Positions 1 to 18,561 of a DNA stretch of 64,000 nt are shown here, piece after piece. The translations under genes were made by a program, and so were the position numbers. Source of the DNA: Acorus gramineus (Eukaryota; Streptophyta; Magnoliopsida; Acorales; Acoraceae); NCBI GenBank assembly GCA_030737835.1, contig CM060850.1, forward strand, positions 24,283,774 to 24,347,773, read 5' to 3'. Numbering within the stretch: position 1 is the first letter of the stretch; every line of letters begins with the position of its first letter. The notes under the pieces are model-generated. The model saw only the letters and a list, made by a program, of their open reading frames with translations, had not been told where the DNA came from and ran no database searches.

Positions 1-1
1 A

Positions 2-304
2 ACCCTTGTACCTCTAAAGATAGATGGTTTCTTGATAATCACAATGCCCAAGCTGCCGCAGGCGCGACAGACTGAAGAATTGTTTGTGTGTTTGGTTCTA
101 TCATGGAGAATTCAACTTTATGGAGAAGCTAATGAAGACATTGGTCTTGTAAACAGGTTTGCTGACAGAGGAAAGTTAATATCAAAGGAGGAGGTGAGGG
201 CGTTGCAGCTTGGCCCTGGCGGTCTCTTCTTCAGTGGAGATGGTACTGGTGAGCTCAGGGTGTGGAGATGGTCGGCGAACACCACAGAGGTGCCTCCTGC
301 TTGA
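2..304 (+). CDS. 3' end of a probable WD40-repeat protein (5' part outside window)
   Basis: The frame is open from base 2 to a TGA at 302-304, so this is most likely the last exon, or part of it, of a gene that begins upstream of the window. The final residues (GDGTGELRVWRW and neighbours) look like the last strand of a WD40 blade, where a glycine-aspartate turn precedes a V-W pair. The preceding stretch with 'ISKEEVRALQLGPGG' fits the penultimate strands. WD40 propellers are usually protein-interaction scaffolds, but this fragment does not show which complex is served. No catalytic residues are visible. An internal exon boundary cannot be excluded. The family assignment is inference from one blade only. 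Confidence 0.5.
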   Translation, partial: TLVPLKIDGFLIITMPKLPQARQTEELFVCLVLSWRIQLYGEANEDIGLVNRFADRGKLISKEEVRALQLGPGGLFFSGDGTGELRVWRWSANTTEVPPA

Positions 305-1008
305 ACTCATATATACAATAAAACTCTTCTCCATGGCTTGTTCCATTCATTTAGATCCTTGCAGCTGTTAATGTATAAGAGGGCTATACGGTTGTTTTTA
401 AAGGACAGAGACATTTGAGCCTGCATTTGTATGAGGGGCCTTTTAAATTTTTTTTTTTCCCTTTGAGGGTTGCCTTCCATTTTTATTTCTTTATTTTCTT
501 TTGATTCGTCAGCGAGGTCTGTATTCGAACTTGGAGAGGCGCAATGAGCATAACAAAGTGAACATCTTTTCTTGATTTTGTTTCAAAACGGAGTCGTTAC
601 AGGAAATTTCTAAAGTGTATTTTTTTTTAATATATATCTTTTTCTCTTAGTTAAAGAGAGAGTGATTCAGTTTTACATTTCTGGCTCATCATTATTTTTA
701 GGAAATTGTTCCTGTCGACTGGTAATATAATATAACTCATTGAAAAGTTAGGTAAATTTTTTTAGTTCATGTAAAATTGAAAAAATGTCATAAATCCTTT
801 TGTTATAAGAAAAATATAGTTTCAGTCCTATCGGCACCATCAATTAATTAGAAACATGGTTAATTCTAATTATACATTAAAAGTTATCAGAATGATTTCA
901 CCCCTATTATTAAAAAATCTTCTTAGAAACTTATGAAAATTGAAAAAGATTCTAATAAAATCAGTAAATTGTCTTAGATCCCTATCTTATTAGATAATAT
1001 TTATTTTA
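305..1008. other. 3' flank of the WD40-like gene and AT-rich spacer
   Basis: An AATAAA lies at 317-322, only 13 bases after the stop, probably too close to be the main polyadenylation signal. T-rich DNA follows. I see no further gene. Bases 998-1008 are the left copy of the target-site duplication of the next element. Confidence 0.4.
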
Positions 1009-2398
1009 AAAAAATTCATATAACGCCCTCCCTGACTTCTACTTAAATCCAAATGAAACCCCACCCCCTAAAGTCATCCCAAATTAGCTCCCTGAGTTAA
1101 ATTAACCCTCACAGAATCAAAATTTTGAAATAATGCAAATAACTCCCAGTATTTTGAATAAAATGTAAAAAACCCCCGGTAAATTACATCTATACTCTTC
1201 CTGTGTAAACCTGTCTTCTTCTTTACAGCTCCACCTAATCCATTGATGCTGTCTGTTAGGGGTGCTGACCGCTGGGGATTCCGACCATTGGAGACCATCA
1301 TCAACTCGAGACTCCTCACACACGCCACCTGATCCATTGCTCACTTCATTCTCTTTTTCAGTACTCATCCACCACTCCTATTTGGATTTCAGTCTTTTCA
1401 TAATATATTATGTGTGTTTTAACAATAACTCTCTTGATCTCATTTTCTATCTCTACCCTGCCCATTGAACCCAAAGTCAACATGATATCGGAAATGGTGA
1501 AGCTCATCTTCTTATGCAATTGATGTGTTCGATGAAAAGCATGAACCCACTTTTTTTCCCTTTGCTTTATGCATACGAGACACACTACAATTGATCTCAA
1601 ATATCAGTTGATGGATTGGAGGTTTCTATGGACATGAATTGAAAATGCCGAACAATAGGCTGATAGTTATAATTATATTCTTGTTTATTGTAATTTGTAC
1701 TGGAAAGCTTAACTGCACTTCATTGTCTTCAATCTGGTACTCTGTAGGCACTTCATTGTCTTGAAAGCTTTCTGCACACAAATTTCACATGTTATATATT
1801 CAATAATTATCAAATTAGGTATCATGTCTGTGTTGACATTAATAGGATAAAGATTCATGGCACTTACCATTTCTTATCAGATATTGCTTGACTGGGTGCC
1901 TATATGTTGTATACCTTCCCCCCCTCTTCTTGCTTGATAATTGACTCTCCCACTAGGACATTGATTATGTAAATCGAAGTGCATGAGTGAGATGCATTAA
2001 GAACTTGAAATTTGAGACTGAAAGCTAATCTAAATATATTATACTCCCCCCCCCCCCCCCCCATTATGATGTGGAGTAAATACACCAGCAATTGACTCAG
2101 CATTAAAAATATTAAACTTTGAGAAAATATAATGTTAATGTGATTCAATGTTTAATCAATATTAATGAGACTAAACATCATTTTTTTTATTTTTTTATTT
2201 TACCAAACACCTATTTTCATGTGAATATTTTCATACATACAAACTGAAAATGTGCTTCAATTTATCTGAATGATGAGGATTTGGTGAGGAGGAGCAAAAA
2301 GGGACAACGTCGATGAGATTATGAGGACGGGAGGGCAAAAGAGGCAGGGGGTTGTGTGGATTTTCATATGTTTATGGGGGGTTATATGAATTTTTTCC
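1009..2398. mobile_element. Non-autonomous Mutator-like element with imperfect inverted ends and direct-repeat flanks
   Basis: The left end (1009 on, AAAAAATTCATATAAC then a C-rich tract) is matched in inverted orientation by the right end (G-rich tract then GTTATATGAATTTTTT, ending about 2398). The same 11-base word TATTTATTTTA abuts both ends (998-1008 and 2399-2409), which contains a 9-base duplication as expected for Mutator-like insertion. No transposase reading frame is visible, so it would be non-autonomous. A C homopolymer of about 17 lies near 2046-2062. The duplicated word is AT-rich, so chance identity is possible. Confidence 0.45.
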
Positions 2399-2473
2399 TA
2401 TTTATTTTAGTCCCTATCGTAATTAAAACTAATCAGATCTTGGTTGTATCTATACATCATGATAAATTACTAT

Positions 2474-3313
2474 TGTGGAAGGAAAAATTTGCACCATATT
2501 GAAAAACGACACGTGTCAAGGCCTAAACAGATATAGGCCGTCACACCTAGTATGCGAGAGCCCGAATCTAAATTTGGAATATCACGAAGACATTCTTGAA
2601 TAAGTGGGACACGACCAGATTGAAGATCTAGTCAAGCAGCCTAACACTTCGCGGGTGAATGTCATCCCAAATACGATAAGGCGCGATCAAATTGAGGATC
2701 TGATTGGACAATCTCACTTCATGAACAAATGCCGACCTGGGTAAGTAAGACACGACCAGATTGAAGGTTTGTCGGGCGGTCTTACACCCATGGGCAAATG
2801 CTTATGAACACGTCGAGTGAATGACCAGACCAAAGACCACGAGGAGGACTGGAGAAACAGTCAGATGTCCATAACACCTGAAACTGCCAAGACACATATT
2901 TAAGGCCCATTATTCACAGAACGTGGGTGATTAAGGGCACGTTGAGCTATATTAAAGCATGGCGGTTACTACTAAAACCATCCACTAAGCAGTCATTGGG
3001 GAAGGTTGTTACGACGGCTGGGAAGACAGTCACAACGGCTATCTAGGCCACCAGACCCTATAAAAAGGGAGTGATCGAGGAGTTAAGGTATCTAACTTTT
3101 TATCTACACACAAGCCACCAAATTAGTGAATTTGTTTTTGAATTCCCTTACTGATACATCTCTTCGGAGACCCTTTGGCTGGCGCCACACCGGGGTTCCC
3201 CTAATTCCTTTTTGAGTGCATGATCCACTCTTAACCGGATCCGGATTTTGAGAAGGAGCCTCCGCCAACTGATTGTTTTAATTGAAGGGGAAAATACCTC
3301 TTCAACCTCTTCA
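2474..3313 (+). mobile_element. Solo LTR (840 bp) with 5-bp target-site duplication ACTAT
   Basis: The segment starts TGTGGAAGG and ends CCTCTTCA, giving the 5'-TG...CA-3' of plant LTRs. It is flanked on both sides by ACTAT (2469-2473 and 3314-3318). A TATAAAAA promoter box at 3059-3066 is followed by a sequence with the 'ggcgccacaccggggttcc' style seen in many plant Ty3/gypsy LTRs. No gag-pol and no second LTR lie next to it, so it is a solo LTR left by LTR-LTR recombination. Orientation + is set by the TATA box. The gypsy assignment is an inference. Confidence 0.75.
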
Positions 3314-3318
3314 ACTAT

Positions 3319-4189
3319 AATACCCTTTTAAAATTTACTTGATAAAATTACTGTAACCAGATTTGTGATGGACATTAAGGGGATTTACTGATTTTACAAT
3401 GATCTTTTTTTATTTTCATAAGTTTTGAGAAAGTTATATTGATTTTCTCTTTTTTTTTATTGTATACAATAGCTAGAGAACTTTCAGGAAAAAGCATGAG
3501 CATTTTTGTCATCAAAATAACTAAGTTGGATTTTTCATATTTTGTACGGACTTATTTGAATGTATTTATTAGAGCAAGTTAACTCAGGGATTACGTTCAT
3601 TAATTATACACACGTTTTGGGGACTTATGACGATTTTTTAATTTTATAGTGACTAAAACCAATTTAGCTAACTTTGCAGGGAGTCACATGTAATCACTAT
3701 CTCGGGAACTTTGAAGGTTTAGTCGTTCGACTATCCCGGAGAAAAAAAGAGAAGATGAATGTGTTTAGAGAGATGAGAAGGGTTTAATGTTTTGATAGAG
3801 GGTAAAAAAATAGGACATTTTACATATATGGTTGAAGGTGATCTACCCGATGGTTAGATTAACTGATGGAGGGGCCTATTTGGATTTCCGTTAAGTTTTT
3901 AGGGAGTTATATGAAATTCAGAAAAAGACATGAGGTTACATGGATAATAAACAGTTTACAGGATGTTACATGGATATTTTCTTTTTAAAAAATGTAAGAC
4001 AAATCTGAGTGAGATATATATTACAATCAAGTGAGTTGTCAGAAATAAGGAGGTATACATAATTTTACATGAGATTTTAACAAAAACTCAAATAAAAAAG
4101 AAAAGATAATAATAATAATAAAAAAAAGCTTATAAAGATAAAGGAAGTAATGATCAGTGAATACCATAAACGTGAGGCTTGTCCAGCTA
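3319..4189. other. AT-rich intergenic DNA upstream of CDKA
   Basis: No gene-like reading frame. Near 3885-3985 there is a short stretch with 'gagttatatgaaattc' and 'gttacatggat', faintly like the ends of the element at 1009-2398. That may be an old related copy, but I cannot delimit it. Confidence 0.3.
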
Positions 4190-4844
4190 AGATCGAGATC
4201 TAATGCGTGTCCCTCTCTTCACAAAGAAAAAAAAAAAAAATCAGTCAGGAACAGTTTGCGAATGAGACAAGTTTAAGGAGAATCGAAAAAGGCCATTTCC
4301 GTTTTCCTTCACTCACTCACGCAGGGCTTCCATATCCCGCGCGCCTCCACCGAAACCCTATCTTTCCTTCTCTCATTCAGAGGCTCACTGAATTGGTTGG
4401 TCATTCTCTCTCTTCAGACGTTCTTCTTCTTCTTCTTTGATCGGTGTTTGTCTTCTCGTATAATTGTACTTCTCTATGTCTCACTTCAACTCTACTAGTT
4501 CGATCGCTTTTGCGTTTCTGTTTGTTTAATTTTTTGTATTCGATCTTCATCTGTAATTGTGGATGTTGAGAATCACTTTTTTATGTATTGATTTTGTCCG
4601 GAGATGATCGGAAAAGGCTTGAAATGCTGATTAATCCGATCGTGCATTTGAACGATCAATGCCGGATTTGTACGATCTCTAGGGTTCTGCCATAAAACTG
4701 CTTTTCGTTTTTAATCGGTCTTTATGTGATTGGATCCGTATTTATTTTTTCCATTTTGAGATGTTTTTCATCGCTAGTGTTAATCGATGCTTCAAATGCA
4801 GGTGTGTGTTGTTTCGTGTGAGGTGATATCGAGGTTTGGATTGA
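4190..4844 (+). promoter_or_regulatory. Leader region of the CDKA gene with a probable 5'UTR intron
   Basis: A pyrimidine-rich stretch with 'gaaaccctatc' (about 4350-4435) looks like a plant 5'UTR. A T-rich segment then ends in 'ttcaaatgcag' (AG at 4800-4801) just before the start-codon exon, a good splice acceptor. The matching donor could be 'ggtgtttgtc' near 4442. A leader intron is common in plant CDKA genes. The transcription start cannot be placed from sequence. Confidence 0.45.
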
Positions 4845-13703
<8,859 letters not shown>

Positions 13704-15334
13704 TTTATATTTTGCGTTCAATTCCCCTTCCCAACATTGTATATTTTACGTCGTCAGTGTATGATCGTGCAGTAACTCTCCCATTGTGTCTGAGAATCTG
13801 TGCGTGCTTCCTTTGCTCATTTGTTGTCCCATTTTCTTGTTTTTGGGAACTGTTGTTGATTTGGTGCTTGGTTTACTGCTTCTGAGATCTGCCCAAGATT
13901 CTGATCTCCTTCTACCTTAAATTTTTTTTATCTTCAAGAAAAGGAAAAAAGGAATATCACAAGGCGGCCTATTTAGATTGACAAGATGTATGCTTTTTTG
14001 AAGCCCAATGGATCTCCATGTAAAACTCAGTTTGAACTTTGAAATTGAGAGGATCTATGTTCTTTTGAAGCCGTAATGGAACTCTATATATTGTTCTTAG
14101 AAACTGTAAATTGTTTGCTATTCTATAAAACATATTGTGATGAAACAACTCCTTGGTTTTAATGGATTGGATAATGCCTCTCTGGGGACTTGTGAAGATG
14201 CGATCATGTTGTTATCCTGAATACTGCCTGGACGGATGGTAATGGTTGTCAAAGTATAAAGTTTGAACCAACTTATTTCTAGTCTCATTCATCCTAACAG
14301 GTAGCAATAAGTATATGATTTCATTTAGAAGGTATATGTATTCGTGACAATTTAAACATACCTTTTAAACTAGAAGCTAGTGTACTTGCATTACGTGGTG
14401 TAATTAATATCCGGTGAATATTTAGATTCATAGAAAAAAATACATACGTTTTTGGTAAGTTGTATATACAAATTAATAAATATTGTTATAGATGAAGCAA
14501 ATAAACTGATGCAGCAAATTTTTAAGATCTCAGAATACAAAAACATTAAAAATACCCTTTTGACAGGGTAAGGTTTTTGGGTTTGGTGTACCATAATTTT
14601 GGGTATTATATTTTGGATGAACTTAATTCAATTTTTTCTTTGAAAGCGCCTTGCTGTATAAATCAATTTTATTTTATTTTTATTACTGTTTATGAGTTAA
14701 CTTTTTAATGTTAATTATTTTACCAATAATGATAATATACCATCTTTGTCAAGAAATTTTTTTCTCGCAAATGATTTGATGTATCCCCACATATAAACCC
14801 ATGTCCTATATACATGTGTCACACATGTGACATGTTGGGTGTATAATGGTTGCATTTTTTTTTCTAGTTTTTATAATAGACCATTTGAATGGAATAACTG
14901 CCGTTTGAATGACGTCGAACGAGCTTAAAAATAAATGTTCTGGGAGCAAATTCCATTCGAACGACATTTGAAGAGGATTCAAATAACAGTTCAAAAAAAA
15001 AAATGAAATAATGACCATTCGAATAGATTCATACTCTGTTCAAACAGTCAATGTACAACCACATATACAGCATACGCGACAACATGTGCGATATAAACTC
15101 CGACAACATGTGCGAACTGCTTAGTTACTTTGAAACATTTGTAGGCACCCTGGACCTCTAACCATCAAGTAGAGTAAAACTATTCCCACCTTCCTACTTA
15201 TTTTACCCACAACCTAATATTACCGAAAAACAAGTTTTTCTTCTTTTTTAGGTCCATTAATCCCACTACACAACTCTATAAGACTTAGTCAATGCCTTCT
15301 TCACTAGGATGATAGAATATCTGTCGACCTATAC
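13704..15334. other. CDKA 3' flank and intergenic spacer
   Basis: AT-rich DNA following the CDKA stop. No further gene is visible. At 14870-15040 there are repeated 'cattcgaa' and 'gtttgaa' words like those in the fold-back element at 17000, perhaps an old relative. Confidence 0.35.
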
Positions 15335-16985
15335 AAGTAAGTGAAGACAAGAGTCTGTATTAATGTGGATAGTGCTGAGTTGGATAGATTGGCCCATATT
15401 TTTCAATGTCACACTTCTGAGTTCCCTATCCGCCACCTGGGATTGCCCCTTCACCTTGGCAAATTCTTCAAGTCCGAATGGTCTCCTCTGATTGAGAGAT
15501 TCGAGCAGCGGTTGAAAGGTTGGAAGGGAAATCTCTTGAGCTCCGGTGGTCGGGTTATTCTTCTTCAGGCGGTTCTTTCAAACCTTCCAATTTTTTTCCT
15601 TTCCTTATTTAAAATCCCGAAAGGGGTTTTGGCTAGAATTGATGCTATTAGGAAAAATTTATGGAGTGGACCTGTGTGAGAAAGGAAAAAGGTGCATCTT
15701 GTTAAGTGGGATGTGGTTTGTAGTAGCAAATGTTCGGGTGGGCTTGGCATTTTAAACTTGGAAGACATGAACCGTGCTCTCCTTAGCAAGTGGAAATGGA
15801 GATGGGTGTCCAACCCTTCTCTTATTTGGCGAGGTGTGATTGAGGCGAGGTATCAATACTCTATCCAGCAGATCAATCGTTTCCCAAGGGGGGCTTTGAG
15901 GTCGTCTCAAACATGGGCTGGAATTCTAAATGCTACAGCCAACTTTCAAGAGACAATCCGTTGGAAGGTGGGTAATGGAGAGCGAATCCGTTTGTGGAAA
16001 GATGTCTGGATTGGTGACTCCTTTTTCGAGGTGAGTTTCCCAGATTTATTTGCCTTGGCTGCCAATCAGGACTGTACTGTTAATCAGTGTTGGGTGGTCG
16101 ATCACACTGGTGGACATTGGGTGGTTTGTTTGCGGCGCGCCCCTTCAGCGGATGAGGCGGATCTTCTCCTTGCACTAACCCGTGAGCTCCAGGGGACAGT
16201 TCTAGTGGAGGGGAAGGGTGACAATGCACTGTGGCATCGTCAACCATCATCAACCTTCTCTGTGAAAAACTGTTATGACTGGTGGAGACGCTCTAGACCA
16301 TCCATTGAGGCGACTGCTTCAAAATTCCATGAAATTTGGAGGCCTAAGATCCCTTTGAAAGTCAAGTTCTTTCTATGGTTGATGTATCAAGGCAAACTTC
16401 TTACGAAGGAGTATAGAGCAAAGTGGGCACCTCATGAGGATGCAACGTGTCAAATGTGCGGAGAGGAGATAGAATCCATCAATCATATTATGCTAGAGTG
16501 CCCAGTGACAAAACAGGTTTGGTTTCGATTGATGGCGGCTTCTGAGATCGTGGTGGACTTCACCTCCATGGAAGGGTTATGGCATGCAGGTAGGCTTTTG
16601 TGCTCTCGACGGGACAAGAGTGTAAAAGCTAAAGTTTTGCAGATCCTTATTCCGGCGGTAACTTGGGCGGTATGGCTTGCTCGGAATCACTTGGTATTTA
16701 GGGGCACTCCAGTCTATGAGGAGAATGTCTGGGAGTCGATTGTGTTTTTTATCAAATCCTGGGGCACCTCTTGTGTGGGGGCCAAGAAGGTGAGTTTTGT
16801 AGTGGATAAATTATCTGTGGAGGAATAGTTGTTTTTGTCTTCTGTTGTTTTACCAGGAGATAGAGTAGATACCTCTTCTACCTTTATCTCCGGTGGGTGT
16901 TTTTGTAAGTGTTTATGCTTTGGACAACCCCTTTCTTTTCAATAAAATTAAGTGCGTATACCTACCGTTTCTTAATAATAAAGAA
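15335..16985 (+). pseudogene. 5'-truncated L1-type LINE: C-terminal ORF2 with zf-RVT zinc-binding motif
   Basis: One frame runs 15341-16828 interrupted by a single TGA at 15677-15679. It begins in the post-catalytic part of the reverse transcriptase ('FPIRHLGLPLHLGKF', 'LSSGGRVILLQAVLSNLP'), continues through the region typical of plant LINEs ('GGLGILNLEDMNRALLSKW', 'WKVGNGERIRLWKDVW') and ends with the zf-RVT motif (CQMC...H..LECP) and 'WAVWLARNHLVFRG'. The catalytic YADD part and ORF1 are absent, the usual result of incomplete reverse transcription. After the stop there is a 3' tail ending in an A-rich run (about 16975-16993). One stop in about 500 codons suggests a fairly young insertion. 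Confidence 0.85.
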
Positions 16986-16999
16986 AAAAAAAAGAGTAT

Positions 17000-18023
17000 G
17001 TCGAATGGTTATATGGAATTCAATAGGAGTCTGTCGAACCATTCATAATAACTATCTTCTGAAATCAATCACATGTATAGTCATTTAAGTCCCCCAAAGA
17101 TTAAAAACACTATTTATGTCATTATGGAAATCATTCACATATATATCATTTACGTATAATGAAAAAAAATGTCAAACAAATAGTCATTTAAGCTATATAA
17201 TAAACAATAAACATTCCATATATACAAGAAACATTCCATATACCTTTTGAAATGTCAAACAACTCCATAGATATGAACCACATGTTTAGAAAACAAAACA
17301 ATTTTTCTTATGTATATGGAATGTTTACTGTTTATTTGTCTTAAACGACTATTTGTTTGGCTTTTTTTATTCCTTGTACTTTAATAACTATAGAGGTGAA
17401 TGATTTCCGATAAGACTTAAATGACTTCAATGATATTTTTACTCTTTGTAAAGACTTAAATGACTATATAGGTGATTAATTTTTAGAAGGTAGCTGTTAT
17501 TCTGAATTGTTCGACAGGTTCCTGTTGAATTCCATATTACCCATTCGTGTGGTGTAAATCGGACGGGTTGGGTCGGATTGGTGCTTAATTTGAACCCAAC
17601 CCAACCCTCAAGTTTGAGAAGCTCAATCCAAACCCAACTTGTCTGGTTTCGTTCGGGTTCAGGTTGATTTGGGTTTATGTTTAACTTAAAAAACGTATTA
17701 TTTTAAACAATTAAAACTTTGTAAAAGTTAATTCTCCGCACAATAAAAATAAAAATATAAAAATGATAAACATTTTTATTTATTTAGATAATAAAGATAT
17801 GTAAACTATAAAAATGAAAGATTATAAATTAAAATAAATTGCACAATTTAAATTTTATCATAAAAATTTAAAAATTATGATTTTGCTTAAAACATTTTAT
17901 TTAGATATGAAAATTTTAGATTCGGATTGGTTCGGTTTACTTGAACCCTCGCTAAAATCTTAACCTAAATAGGTTCAAATTTCAGATTGGATCGGATTCA
18001 AGTCGCACCCCTATCCATTCGAC
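17000..18023. mobile_element. Long inverted-repeat (fold-back) element, interrupted by a hAT-like element
   Basis: The left arm about 17000-17240 (GTCGAATGG, 'atatggaattcaa', 'tcatttaagtc', 'aaacattccatata') is found reversed and complemented at about 17288-17547, with the same words in mirrored order over some 240 bp and a short loop between. The last bases of the right arm (CCATTCGAC) lie at 18015-18023, beyond the 466-bp hAT-like insertion at 17548-18013. Removing the insertion makes the two ends mirror each other down to GTCGAATGG. No protein is encoded. The left end sits directly after the LINE poly-A. Confidence 0.75.
17548..18013. mobile_element. hAT-like non-autonomous element with 8-bp target duplication
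   Basis: Ends are TGTGGTGTAAATC on the left and, read inverted, TAGGGGTGCGACTTGAATC on the right. The left and right margins are rich in 'cggattgg/ggttcgg' words. It is flanked by CCCATTCG (17540-17547) and TCCATTCG (18014-18021), identical at 7 of 8 positions, as expected for hAT insertion. The middle is AT-rich and non-coding. Confidence 0.65.
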
Positions 18024-18289
18024 GTGATCCTGCGGAAGTCCATATTACTCATGTGACATGCTCTGATTGACAATTACTCGTATAGGTGAACGGACCTTTC
18101 TCTCAAATCAGTGAATAATACTTCGACCGGGTCAATGGAGTGACTTTTTTTTTTTTTTTTTTTTGATAATATTGGGTTGTGGGTAAAAGAAGTTGGGAGG
18201 TGCAATTGTGCAGATATGAGTACACCGCATTCGTGAGGCATCCTCTATTATTAGATTCTTGAAAGAAATATTGGCATCTTTAAATTCTC

Positions 18290-18561
18290 TAATCCTAAAA
18301 AGCAAAAGAGAGAGAGAGAGAGAGAGAGACGATGAAAAGAGGGTACAATAGGTTGAGCCCATCGGACTCTATTCCCGACTCCTCCTCCTTCGTATGTTCG
18401 CTTCTCCTCTTTTCTTCCCTCAGAAACCCTAGTCTTCTTCATTATGCTTTCGATTTCATTCGTCCTTCTCTTGTTCAAAGCTGCTTCTTTTCTTATTCAG
18501 TGAATACATTCTCTTTGGCTTCTTGATCTCCCTTTTAATGTTTTTTTTTTTTTTTTAAATC
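18290..18561 (+). promoter_or_regulatory. Leader of the NUP50-like gene with GA microsatellite
   Basis: A (GA)n run (about 18307-18329) is followed by a pyrimidine-rich stretch containing 'agaaaccctagtc' (about 18420) and T-rich DNA up to the ATG. This is typical of a plant 5'UTR. The transcription start is not identifiable. Confidence 0.4.

Noticed and set aside
522-545. tRNA-like T-arm word 'ttcgaactt'
   Set aside because: No acceptor stem or anticodon arm around it.
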